Under the pieces are notes generated by a model that had not been told where the DNA came from, did not search any database, and saw nothing but the letters and a program-made list of their open reading frames with translations. Below, one piece after another: positions 1 through 5,518 of a DNA stretch of 5,829 nucleotides (positions are counted from its first letter, which is position 1; each line of letters starts with the position of its first letter). Source of the stretch: Bacteroidales bacterium. Lineage in GTDB: Bacteria; Bacteroidota; Bacteroidia; Bacteroidales; F082. The stretch is taken from positions 1 through 5,829 of the forward strand of contig JADYZK010000112.1 in assembly GCA_020853175.1 (NCBI GenBank). The letters run 5' to 3'. Position numbers and translations under genes: made by a program.

Positions 1-201
1 CAATGGCACATCAGCTTTGGAGTTTCAAATCAACTTCAGTAATTTGGCTTTAGCTAATCGCGTCTTTAGTGGCCAAGCCAGCAGCGGGAACAATCCTTCC
101 CCACCCTGCGTAAAGCCTCGGCCGTTGTACGCAACCCTAAAACGGCATCCCATTCACCTTCAAGCGACAGAATACTTAATTCAAAGTCTCTCATGGGCGA
201 C
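1..201. other. Noncoding leader, nothing recognised
   Basis: No gene can be supported here. Open frames exist on both strands (about 17-325 on + and 66-281 on -), but their translations are low in domain-like character, resemble no family I know, and run into the hairpin repeat at 202-303. Roughly 60-170 is clearly more GC-rich than the A-rich genes downstream, so this may be a decayed or repeat-derived sequence of different origin. The 10-mer GTCTTTAGTG occurs here at 62-71 and again at 292-301, inside the structured repeat. Confidence 0.45.
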
Positions 202-303
202 CGCACATTGCAGCACATTTGCAAGGTACACAAAACCCCGACACAAAGCCAACCTTGCAAAAGAGCTGCAATTGCCAACACACGGCAACCAGTCTTTAGT
301 GCG
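202..303. repeat. Structured repeat, copy A
   Basis: The sequence contains nested inverted repeats. The outer stem is ATTGCAGC (207-214) with GCTGCAAT (265-272). A symmetrical 3x3 internal loop follows (215-217 and 262-264). The inner perfect 10-bp stem is TTTGCAAGGT (218-227) with ACCTTGCAAA (252-261), closing a 24-nt loop that ends in ACACAAAGCCA. A further outer pair CGCAC (202-206) with GTGCG (299-303) is possible. The 3' flank carries a second small hairpin TTGCC (272-276) with GGCAA (284-288), followed by AGTCTTTA. Copy B at 5415-5518 has the same architecture, loop and flank with different stem bases. The function is unknown. It is probably an interspersed, structure-conserved element, and the comparison was made by eye. 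Confidence 0.75.
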
Positions 304-325
304 ACAGATTACCGCTGGCTTTTAA

Positions 326-333
326 TAAATTTG
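326..333 (+). promoter_or_regulatory. Possible -7 promoter element (TAAATTTG)
   Basis: TAAATTTG matches the Bacteroidota -7 consensus TAnnTTTG and lies 26 nt upstream of the regulator start at 360, which would place transcription start near 339. I see no convincing -33 element at the expected spacing, so the call rests on one half-motif and its position. Confidence 0.4.
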
Positions 334-336
334 CAA

Positions 337-350
337 CCACCACATGGTGG
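337..350. promoter_or_regulatory. Small palindrome upstream of the regulator gene
   Basis: CCACC (337-341) and GGTGG (346-350) form a perfect 5-bp dyad around a 4-nt centre. The dyad lies between the proposed -7 element and the ATG at 360, about where transcription would begin. It could be an operator, for example for autoregulation, or a hairpin at the extreme 5' end of the mRNA. AraC-type proteins usually bind direct rather than inverted repeats, so its relation to the adjacent regulator is unproven. Confidence 0.35.
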
Positions 351-359
351 ACAGACAAT

Positions 360-920
360 ATGAAACTATACATAAAGAACATGGTTTGCAGCAGATGCAA
401 AATGGTAGTAAAAGCCCAATTGGAAAGTAAGGGGCTCCGCCCCTTATCTGTCAATTTGGGCGAAGTAGAAATTGAAGGCGACTTATCAAAAGACCAATTA
501 TCACAGTTGGACACATCTTTAAAATCATTAGGCTTTGAACTCATTGACAACAAAAAAAGCCAGACAATTGAAAAAATAAAAACTGCCATTGTAACATTGG
601 TACACCATTCAGACCATAACTTAAAGACAAACCTTTCAGAGTTCATCACTTCACAAATACACCAAGACTATAACTATTTAAGCAACTTGTTTTCAGAAGT
701 AGAAGGAACAACCATTGAAAAATATTTCATTGCCCAACGCATAGAAAGAGTAAAAGAATTGATAGTTTATGACGAACTAAGTTTATCTGAAATTGCAGAC
801 CAATTGGGCTACAGTAGTGTTGCTTATTTATCAAACCAGTTTAAAAAAATAACAGGTTTTACACCAAGTCATTTTAAATCGTTGAAAGAACACAAACGTA
901 AAAACATAGAAGAACTGTAA
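360..920 (+). CDS. AraC-family regulator with N-terminal HMA-like metal-binding domain
   Basis: A cytoplasmic, 186-residue one-component transcription factor that probably senses a metal and controls the downstream genes. Residues 1 to about 65 look like a heavy-metal-associated (ferredoxin-fold) domain, with the metal-binding pair C10 and C13 in the motif NMVCSRC. There follow a helical linker and an AraC-type DNA-binding domain at about 95-180. This includes the first helix-turn-helix around LSEIADQLGYSS (142-153) and the family signature GFTPSHFK (166-173). The protein is shorter than classical AraC members because the HMA-like unit replaces the usual sugar-binding domain. ATG 360 is preferred because it begins exactly at the HMA strand; ATG 344 is out of frame. 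It lies first in a co-directional metal cluster, 77 nt before the next gene. Copper, silver or mercury are all possible ligands, and copper is favoured by the multicopper oxidase downstream. The domain calls are solid. The metal and the targets are inference. Confidence 0.88.
   Translation: MKLYIKNMVCSRCKMVVKAQLESKGLRPLSVNLGEVEIEGDLSKDQLSQLDTSLKSLGFELIDNKKSQTIEKIKTAIVTLVHHSDHNLKTNLSEFITSQIHQDYNYLSNLFSEVEGTTIEKYFIAQRIERVKELIVYDELSLSEIADQLGYSSVAYLSNQFKKITGFTPSHFKSLKEHKRKNIEEL
428..446. repeat. GC-rich perfect palindrome inside the regulator gene
   Basis: TAAGGGGC (428-435), TCC, GCCCCTTA (439-446) is a perfect 8-bp stem with a 3-nt loop. It is a short GC-rich island in an A-rich gene and stays in frame, encoding part of SKGLRPL in the HMA-like domain. 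Short GGGGC-loop-GCCCC palindromes of this style are familiar to me as interspersed elements in Bacteroidota intergenic DNA. Whether this copy is an insertion or chance codon use cannot be settled here. Confidence 0.6.
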
Positions 921-972
921 ATCTTACAACTCTAATACAAAATTCCACAACAGCTACCCCAAACACTCAAAT

Positions 973-980
973 TACCTTTG
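973..980 (+). promoter_or_regulatory. Likely -7 promoter element (TACCTTTG)
   Basis: TACCTTTG is a full match to the Bacteroidota TAnnTTTG -7 element and lies 17 nt upstream of ATG 998. Transcription would start near 985-987, giving a leader of only about 12 nt. This also argues against the in-frame GTG at 980 as the start, since that codon overlaps the promoter element. No clear -33 motif is visible. Confidence 0.55.
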
Positions 981-997
981 TGTCAAACAAATTAACA

Positions 998-1711
998 ATG
1001 ACACATACTTATAAAGTTACAGGCATGACTTGCAGCAGTTGCGAAGCAAAAGTAAAAAGCAGTTTATTGATGTTGCCTAATGTTACCGAAGTGGAAGTTT
1101 CAAAAGAAAAACAATCAGCAACCATTACAATGGAAAAGCATATTGCTCTTTCCACATTTCAAAATGCGTTGGATAAAAAATATTCCATTACAGCCGCAGA
1201 ACACAATGAAACAGCGCAACAAGCAAAAAGCTGGTTTGCTACATACAAACCAATCCTAATAATTTTTGCCTACATAACCACCATTTCAATTATTGCAGGA
1301 ATACAACACAGTACATTTCATTGGATGCAAGCCATGAATATTTTTATGGCAGGTTTCTTTCTTACTTTTTCCTTCTTTAAAATGCTTGACCTGAAAGGTT
1401 TTGCTGAAAGCTACAGCATGTATGATATTGTAGCAAAGAAAATAAAAGCATGGGGTTTTATTTATGCCTTTATAGAATTGGGATTGGGTATTGCGTATGC
1501 TACCAACTTTCAACCTTTCGCTACGAATATTGTTACGTTTGTTGTAATGACAATCAGTATAATTGGGGTTTTACAGAGTGTATTAAACAAAAGAAAAATA
1601 CAATGTGCCTGTTTGGGTGCAGTATTTAATCTGCCAATGAGTACGGTAACAATTATTGAAGATGCCTTAATGATTGCCATGAGTGGAATAATGCTGATAA
1701 CCATGCTATAA
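998..1711 (+). CDS. HMA domain fused to MauE/DoxX-like membrane protein
   Basis: A 237-residue inner-membrane protein. An N-terminal heavy-metal-associated domain (about residues 3-70) carries the classic copper-binding motif GMTCSSC, with C12 and C15. About five hydrophobic segments follow, near 85-101, 110-130, 152-170, 175-197 and 217-236. The last two flank a conserved-looking Cys-Ala-Cys (203 and 205) followed by LGAVFNLPMS and then EDALM, as in MauE/DoxX-like membrane proteins. MauE proteins are linked to redox maturation of periplasmic partners. Here the fused HMA head suggests a metal relay across or at the membrane. The arrangement is functionally reminiscent of MerT plus MerP, but I do not claim homology. 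ATG 998 is chosen over an in-frame GTG at 980 because that GTG overlaps a promoter element and the HMA fold begins right after 998. Family assignment is good; direction of transport and substrate are unknown. Confidence 0.82.
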   Translation: MTHTYKVTGMTCSSCEAKVKSSLLMLPNVTEVEVSKEKQSATITMEKHIALSTFQNALDKKYSITAAEHNETAQQAKSWFATYKPILIIFAYITTISIIAGIQHSTFHWMQAMNIFMAGFFLTFSFFKMLDLKGFAESYSMYDIVAKKIKAWGFIYAFIELGLGIAYATNFQPFATNIVTFVVMTISIIGVLQSVLNKRKIQCACLGAVFNLPMSTVTIIEDALMIAMSGIMLITML

Positions 1712-1731
1712 ACCAGTACATTTTAAAAACC

Positions 1732-1739
1732 TATCTTTG
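1732..1739 (+). promoter_or_regulatory. Likely -7 promoter element (TATCTTTG)
   Basis: TATCTTTG matches TAnnTTTG exactly and ends 5 nt before the GTG start at 1745. Transcription would begin at or within a base or two of that GTG, so the mRNA would be leaderless or nearly so. No convincing -33 box is seen. Confidence 0.5.
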
Positions 1740-1744
1740 CTACG

Positions 1745-2134
1745 GTGAAAAAAATAGTTGTCATATTGCTTCTCTTAATCTATGGTTCTGCAACCATGGG
1801 GGCAACTATTCATATGCACTATTGCATGAACGAGTTTGTTGGTTGGAGTTTGTGGCATGGTGAAAAAGAAAAGGAATGTGGCAAATGTGGCATGAAGGAA
1901 AAGAAAGGAGGTTGCTGCAAAGACGAACACAAACAAGTAAAACTTAAAACCGAACATCAAAAAAGTGCAACAGCACAATACATTCAGTTTTTAGATGTTC
2001 CTGCATTAATTACTCCCGTTGCGGACTTTAGCTTTAAAGTAACACCAACATCACTGGCTTTTCCTGTATCTAATGCTCCGCCTAAAATCCCAAGAGAAAG
2101 GCTTTACATTCTTCATTGCGTTTTTCTGATTTGA
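1745..2134 (+). CDS. HYC_CC_PP family small exported Cys/His-rich protein
   Basis: A 129-residue exported protein that fits the family NCBI names HYC_CC_PP, after its motifs. All three are visible: HYC at 25-27 (in HMHYCMNEF), CC at 57-58 (in GGCC) and PP at 112-113 (in NAPPKIPRE). An extra CGKC pair sits at 45-48, and Lys, Cys and His residues are dense between 38 and 71. The N-terminus (MKKIVVILLLLIYGSATMGA) is a typical signal peptide, so the product probably acts in the periplasm. The biochemical function is not established to my knowledge. Cys/His content and metal-gene neighbours suggest metal binding. GTG 1745 is chosen because it is the only start that includes the signal peptide; the frame is closed upstream by the stop of the previous gene at 1709-1711, and no in-frame ATG lies between. 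It begins 33 nt after that gene. Confidence 0.85.
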   Translation: MKKIVVILLLLIYGSATMGATIHMHYCMNEFVGWSLWHGEKEKECGKCGMKEKKGGCCKDEHKQVKLKTEHQKSATAQYIQFLDVPALITPVADFSFKVTPTSLAFPVSNAPPKIPRERLYILHCVFLI

Positions 2135-2154
2135 TTTACTGTTAGTTTTTGTAT

Positions 2155-2191
2155 GCCGACACTATAAAAGTGCATCGGCTCAATGTGCATC
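2155..2191. promoter_or_regulatory. Intergenic hairpin and GTGCATC direct repeats
   Basis: In the 87-nt gap before the lipoprotein gene, GCCGACACT (2155-2163) can pair with AGTG (2169-2172) and TCGGC (2175-2179). This gives a 9-bp stem with a 2-nt bulge and a 5-nt loop. No T-run follows, so it is not a typical terminator. Overlapping it, GTGCATC occurs twice (2170-2176 and 2185-2191), spaced 15 bp start to start. Half-sites in direct orientation on nearly the same DNA face are the style bound by AraC-type regulators, so an operator is plausible. That is inference, and I found no second copy of the pair before the other genes. Confidence 0.35.
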
Positions 2192-2221
2192 TCATAAATC
2201 AATAATTAAAACTCAAAAGAA

Positions 2222-3094
2222 ATGAAATCAATAATATTACTGGCAGCAGTTGTTTTATTATCAACCACAGCTTGCCAATCTCAAATAAATAATGCCAAAA
2301 CTGAAACCGTAAAAGTTTATGGCAATTGCGGAATGTGTGAAACCACTATAGAAAAAGCCGCCAACAAAAAGAAAATTTCAAAAGCCGACTGGAACGAAGA
2401 AACCAAGATGGCATCTATCACTTACGACAGTAAGAAAACAACTTTGGATGCAGTTTTAAAAAACATAGCCCTTGCAGGTTATGACAATCAAAGTTTTCTT
2501 GCACCTGATGCAGCTTACGATAAATTACCAGGCTGCTGCAAATACGACAGAGAAAAAAAGCAAGTGGCGATTGTAACACAACCAGCAAAGGACACAACAA
2601 AGCCTATGCAAAATCATGGCAGCCACCAGTATGACGGCATGAACAATACCTCACAGGAAACAAACCAGTTGACGGTAGTTTTTGACACTTACTTTGCTTT
2701 GAAAGATGCGTTGGTAAAAACAGATGGCAATACAGCATCAGCAAAAGCTAAAGATTTGGAAACTGCTATCAATGCAGTAAAAATGGACAAGTTGCCAATG
2801 AATGTTCACACCGTTTGGATGAAAGTGTTAAACGACCTGAAAGAAGATGCAGAACATATAAACGGAACAAAGGACATATCACACCAGAGAGACCATTTTA
2901 TGAGCCTTTCAAAAAATATGTATGAGTTAATTAAAGTCGTAAAACCAGCGGAAACTGTTTATTACCAGTTTTGCCCAATGGCAAACGATGGCAAAGGAGC
3001 AAACTGGTTAAGTAAAGAAAGCGGAGTAAAGAATCCTTACTACGGTTCTCAAATGCTTAGTTGCGGCAAAACAGTTGAAACTATTAAGCAATAA
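2222..3094 (+). CDS. Metal-binding lipoprotein: HMA domain plus DUF3347-type domain
   Basis: A 290-residue envelope lipoprotein. A signal peptide ends in a lipobox-like LLSTTAC, with lipidated C18. An HMA domain follows (about 28-95) with the metal pair C36 and C39 in GNCGMCE. A Cys-rich hinge with CC at 105-106 and a His/Met-containing linker (about 120-148) come next. A helical DUF3347-type domain begins near 148 and ends in the diagnostic CPM...GKGANWLSK...NPYYGSQMLSCG stretch (251-282). C251, M253, M278 and C281 are candidate metal ligands. DUF3347 domains are found in, or beside, CusB-type efflux adaptors and metal-resistance loci. Here the domain stands with an HMA unit and no pump. The lack of Asp after the lipid-bearing cysteine and the Bacteroidota context leave open whether it faces periplasm or surface. 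A likely role is scavenging or handing over copper in the envelope next to the oxidase. An AAAAGA tract just before ATG 2222 is a weak ribosome site. Confidence 0.85.
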   Translation: MKSIILLAAVVLLSTTACQSQINNAKTETVKVYGNCGMCETTIEKAANKKKISKADWNEETKMASITYDSKKTTLDAVLKNIALAGYDNQSFLAPDAAYDKLPGCCKYDREKKQVAIVTQPAKDTTKPMQNHGSHQYDGMNNTSQETNQLTVVFDTYFALKDALVKTDGNTASAKAKDLETAINAVKMDKLPMNVHTVWMKVLNDLKEDAEHINGTKDISHQRDHFMSLSKNMYELIKVVKPAETVYYQFCPMANDGKGANWLSKESGVKNPYYGSQMLSCGKTVETIKQ

Positions 3095-3100
3095 TAACAA

Positions 3101-3131
3101 AGGGCATGATTGCAAAAAACAGTCATGCCCT
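3101..3131. terminator. Intergenic hairpin, possible terminator or attenuator
   Basis: AGGGCATGA (3101-3109) and TCATGCCCT (3123-3131) form a perfect 9-bp stem around a 13-nt A-rich loop, starting 6 nt after the lipoprotein stop. The 3' side continues ATTTAATCT, which is only mildly T-rich, so termination may be partial. This would let some transcripts continue into the oxidase gene and lower its expression relative to the lipoprotein. Confidence 0.55.
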
Positions 3132-3161
3132 ATTTAATCTCACACAAATGAAATTTTTGAA

Positions 3162-5414
3162 ATGGCTATACAAAAAACTCTTTGTAAAAAAGTGTTGTCG
3201 TTAGCAATACTTTTTACATTACTCATATCAAATTTATTTGCTCAAAAAATAGTTCGGTACGACTTGTATGTAAAAGACACTATTGTAAATTTTACAGGAA
3301 AAGCAAAAAGAGCAATCGCAGTAAACGGGCAAATTCCTATGCCCACACTTACATTTACCGAAGGCGATACAGCAGAAATTTATGTACATAATGAAATGAA
3401 TGAAGAAACATCTTTGCACTGGCACGGCTTGTTTTTGCCTAACAAAGAAGATGGTGTACCTAACCTGACACAAATGCCCATCAAGCCTCATACTACACAT
3501 ATTTACAGGTTTCCAATTATTCAAAACGGTACACACTGGTATCATAGCCATTCAGGTTTGCAAGAACAAATAGGCATGTATGGAAATTTTGTAATGCTTA
3601 AAAAAACAAATGACCCAACTTTTAGAAAAGGCATTGATGATTTGGCAACCGTTCCCATAGTGTTAAGCGAATGGACAAACATAAAACCTGAGAACATTCA
3701 TAGAATGTTGCACAATGCAAACGATTACCCGGCATTGAAAAAAAATGCAGTTCAGAGTTATGGAGAAGCCATTAAAGCAGGGCATTTTAAAACCAAACTA
3801 AAAAATGAATGGAAACGAATGTTGGCAATGGATGTAAGCGATGTGTACTACGATAAAATTTTAATGAATGGTAAACCCAGTACAGACCTTACAAGAATTG
3901 AAGGGAAGCAATTGAAAGGCGGTGATAAAGTCAGGCTTCGTATTTCAAATGGTGGAGCATCATCATACTTCTGGCTTACTTATGCTGGTGGAAAAATTAC
4001 TGTTGTTGCTAATGATGGCAACGATGTAGAACCTGTTGAAGTGGACAGGTTGATTATTGCCGTTTCTGAAACTTACGATGTGGTGGTAACAATCCCAGCA
4101 GAAAATACAGCCTTTGAATTTTTAGCAACAACCGAAGACCGTACAAATTCAGCATCTTATTATATCGGCAATGGCATTAAACAATTGGTTTCACCGCAAC
4201 CAAGACTGAAATATTTTGAAGGGATGAAGATGATGAACGACATGATGAAAATGAATGGCGATTTGGATGATATGGGTATGAACATGAGCCTGAATCAAAT
4301 GGATATGAATGTAGTAATGTATCCTGAAATTACTGGAGATGCTAAACCAAAGCAAGATGACAAAGACCCAAACCGCTATAATGCCAATGCTTTGGCAGAT
4401 ATTGTTACGCTGAATTATGCTATGCTTAAATCTCCAATCAATACAGCCCTTCCAAAAGATGCACCAGTAAAGGAATTAAAATTTACACTTACAGGAAATA
4501 TGAACCGCTATGTTTGGAGTTTAGACAACAAGGTAGTAAGCGAAGCAGATAAAATTTTAATTAAAAAAGGTGAAAATATTCGTATCGTTATTTATAATAA
4601 TTCAATGATGCGGCACCCCATGCACTTGCACGGACACGACTTTCGTTTGTTAAACGGGCAGGGCGACAATGCACCACTTAAAAATATTGTGGACATTATG
4701 CCAATGGAAACCGACACTTTAGAATTTAACGCCAATGTAGAAGGTGATTGGTTTTTTCATTGCCATATTTTATATCACATGATGAGTGGTATGGGCAGAG
4801 TTTTTACTTACGAAAATCAAGCAGCCAATCCTTTAATACCAAATCCTAAACTGGCACAACGCAAATTATTTGCAGACGACAGAAAAATGCACTTCATGTT
4901 TCAAAATGATTTTGCAACAAATGGTAATGACGGAGAAATGATGTTGCAAAATACCCGTTGGAGCATTGGCAGCGAATGGCGTTTGGGTTATCACAACATG
5001 CACGGATATGAAACAGAAACACATATTGGAAGGTACTTAGGAAAAATGCAATGGCTTATGCCGTTTGTTGGATTTGACTGGCGTTACAGAAAAATGGGAA
5101 TTGACGAACAAGAAAAAAATCTCTTTGGACAGACCAACACAAAAGACAACAGGGCAGTGTTAAGTTTGGGAGTAAACTATACTTTGCCTATGTTAGTTCG
5201 TTTTCAGACAGAGATATTCACTGATGGTATAGTTCGTTTGCAATTAATGAGAGAAGACATTCCCGTAACAAAACGGCTTCGCTTTGCTTTCATGGTTAAT
5301 ACTGACAAAGAGTATATGGCTGGACTGAATTATATTTTTAATCGCAACTTTTCCTTGCGGACACATTATGACAGCGACATGGGTTTTGGTGCAGGGTTGA
5401 CATTCTCCTATTAG
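3162..5414 (+). CDS. CopA-like multicopper oxidase fused to a C-terminal outer-membrane barrel
   Basis: A 750-residue exported copper-resistance oxidase, expected to oxidise Cu(I) to the less toxic Cu(II) in the periplasm. The signal peptide ends at LFA (27), before Q28. Three cupredoxin domains follow (about 35-155, 165-345, 430-552). All copper motifs are intact: HWHG 86-89, HWYHSH 125-130, HPMHLHGH 485-492 and HCHILYHMMSGM 533-544. The type 1 ligands would be H485, C534, H539 and axial M544. A Met-rich loop at 355-386 holds 12 Met in 32 residues, as in CopA/CueO-type cuproxidases. Residues from about 553 to 750 are an extra domain of alternating aromatic and polar strands ending in the aromatic Tyr of FSY, like an outer-membrane barrel end. 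It resembles the CopB copper protein in style, so the oxidase would be tethered to the outer membrane. ATG 3162 gives the signal peptide; ATG 3148 is out of frame. I withhold the symbol copA because it is also used for the ATPase. Confidence 0.9.
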   Translation: MAIQKTLCKKVLSLAILFTLLISNLFAQKIVRYDLYVKDTIVNFTGKAKRAIAVNGQIPMPTLTFTEGDTAEIYVHNEMNEETSLHWHGLFLPNKEDGVPNLTQMPIKPHTTHIYRFPIIQNGTHWYHSHSGLQEQIGMYGNFVMLKKTNDPTFRKGIDDLATVPIVLSEWTNIKPENIHRMLHNANDYPALKKNAVQSYGEAIKAGHFKTKLKNEWKRMLAMDVSDVYYDKILMNGKPSTDLTRIEGKQLKGGDKVRLRISNGGASSYFWLTYAGGKITVVANDGNDVEPVEVDRLIIAVSETYDVVVTIPAENTAFEFLATTEDRTNSASYYIGNGIKQLVSPQPRLKYFEGMKMMNDMMKMNGDLDDMGMNMSLNQMDMNVVMYPEITGDAKPKQDDKDPNRYNANALADIVTLNYAMLKSPINTALPKDAPVKELKFTLTGNMNRYVWSLDNKVVSEADKILIKKGENIRIVIYNNSMMRHPMHLHGHDFRLLNGQGDNAPLKNIVDIMPMETDTLEFNANVEGDWFFHCHILYHMMSGMGRVFTYENQAANPLIPNPKLAQRKLFADDRKMHFMFQNDFATNGNDGEMMLQNTRWSIGSEWRLGYHNMHGYETETHIGRYLGKMQWLMPFVGFDWRYRKMGIDEQEKNLFGQTNTKDNRAVLSLGVNYTLPMLVRFQTEIFTDGIVRLQLMREDIPVTKRLRFAFMVNTDKEYMAGLNYIFNRNFSLRTHYDSDMGFGAGLTFSY

Positions 5415-5518
5415 CCAACGCTGCAAGTCAGGTACTTTGGGCAGGCACACGAGGCGACACACAAAGCCAACCTGCCCAAACAACCTGCCTTGCCCAACGC
5501 ACAGGCAACAGTCTTTTA
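5415..5518. repeat. Structured repeat, copy B
   Basis: It begins immediately after the oxidase stop codon. The outer stem is GCAAG-T-CAGG (5423-5432) with CCTG-C-CTTGC (5484-5493), one mismatch. A 3x3 internal loop follows (5433-5435 and 5481-5483). The inner perfect 10-bp stem is TTTGGGCAGG (5436-5445) with CCTGCCCAAA (5471-5480), enclosing a 25-nt loop that ends in GACACACAAAGCCAA. The 3' flank has TTGCC (5490-5494), GGCAA (5504-5508) and then CAGTCTTTTA. Copy A at 202-303 shares this layout, the loop end and the flank, but the stems differ with pairing kept on both sides. That covariation supports a folded nucleic acid (RNA or single-stranded DNA) as the functional form. The element may also help end the oxidase transcript. 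Confidence 0.75.

Noticed and set aside
66..281. 71-codon open frame on the - strand
   Set aside because: It overlaps the same structured repeat. The short hydrophobic and Cys-containing product matches nothing I recognise, and repeat conservation explains the sequence better.
17..325. 102-codon open frame on the + strand
   Set aside because: It lies in GC-richer noncoding sequence, runs through the nested inverted repeats of copy A, and its translation shows no domain, signal peptide or recognisable composition.
980..982. GTG as the start of the HMA-MauE gene
   Set aside because: It overlaps the last base of the TACCTTTG promoter element, and the HMA domain needs only ATG 998.
998..1711. 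Annotation as mercury transporter MerT/MerP
   Set aside because: There is no MerA or MerR in the window, the domain order and membrane core fit HMA plus MauE, and the oxidase points to copper.
5415..5518. Classical integron attC site
   Set aside because: A GCCCAAC at 5492-5498 fits RYYYAAC, but no GTTRRRY partner is placed correctly and copy A lacks even the first motif. The symmetrical 3x3 loop is also unlike attC extrahelical bases.
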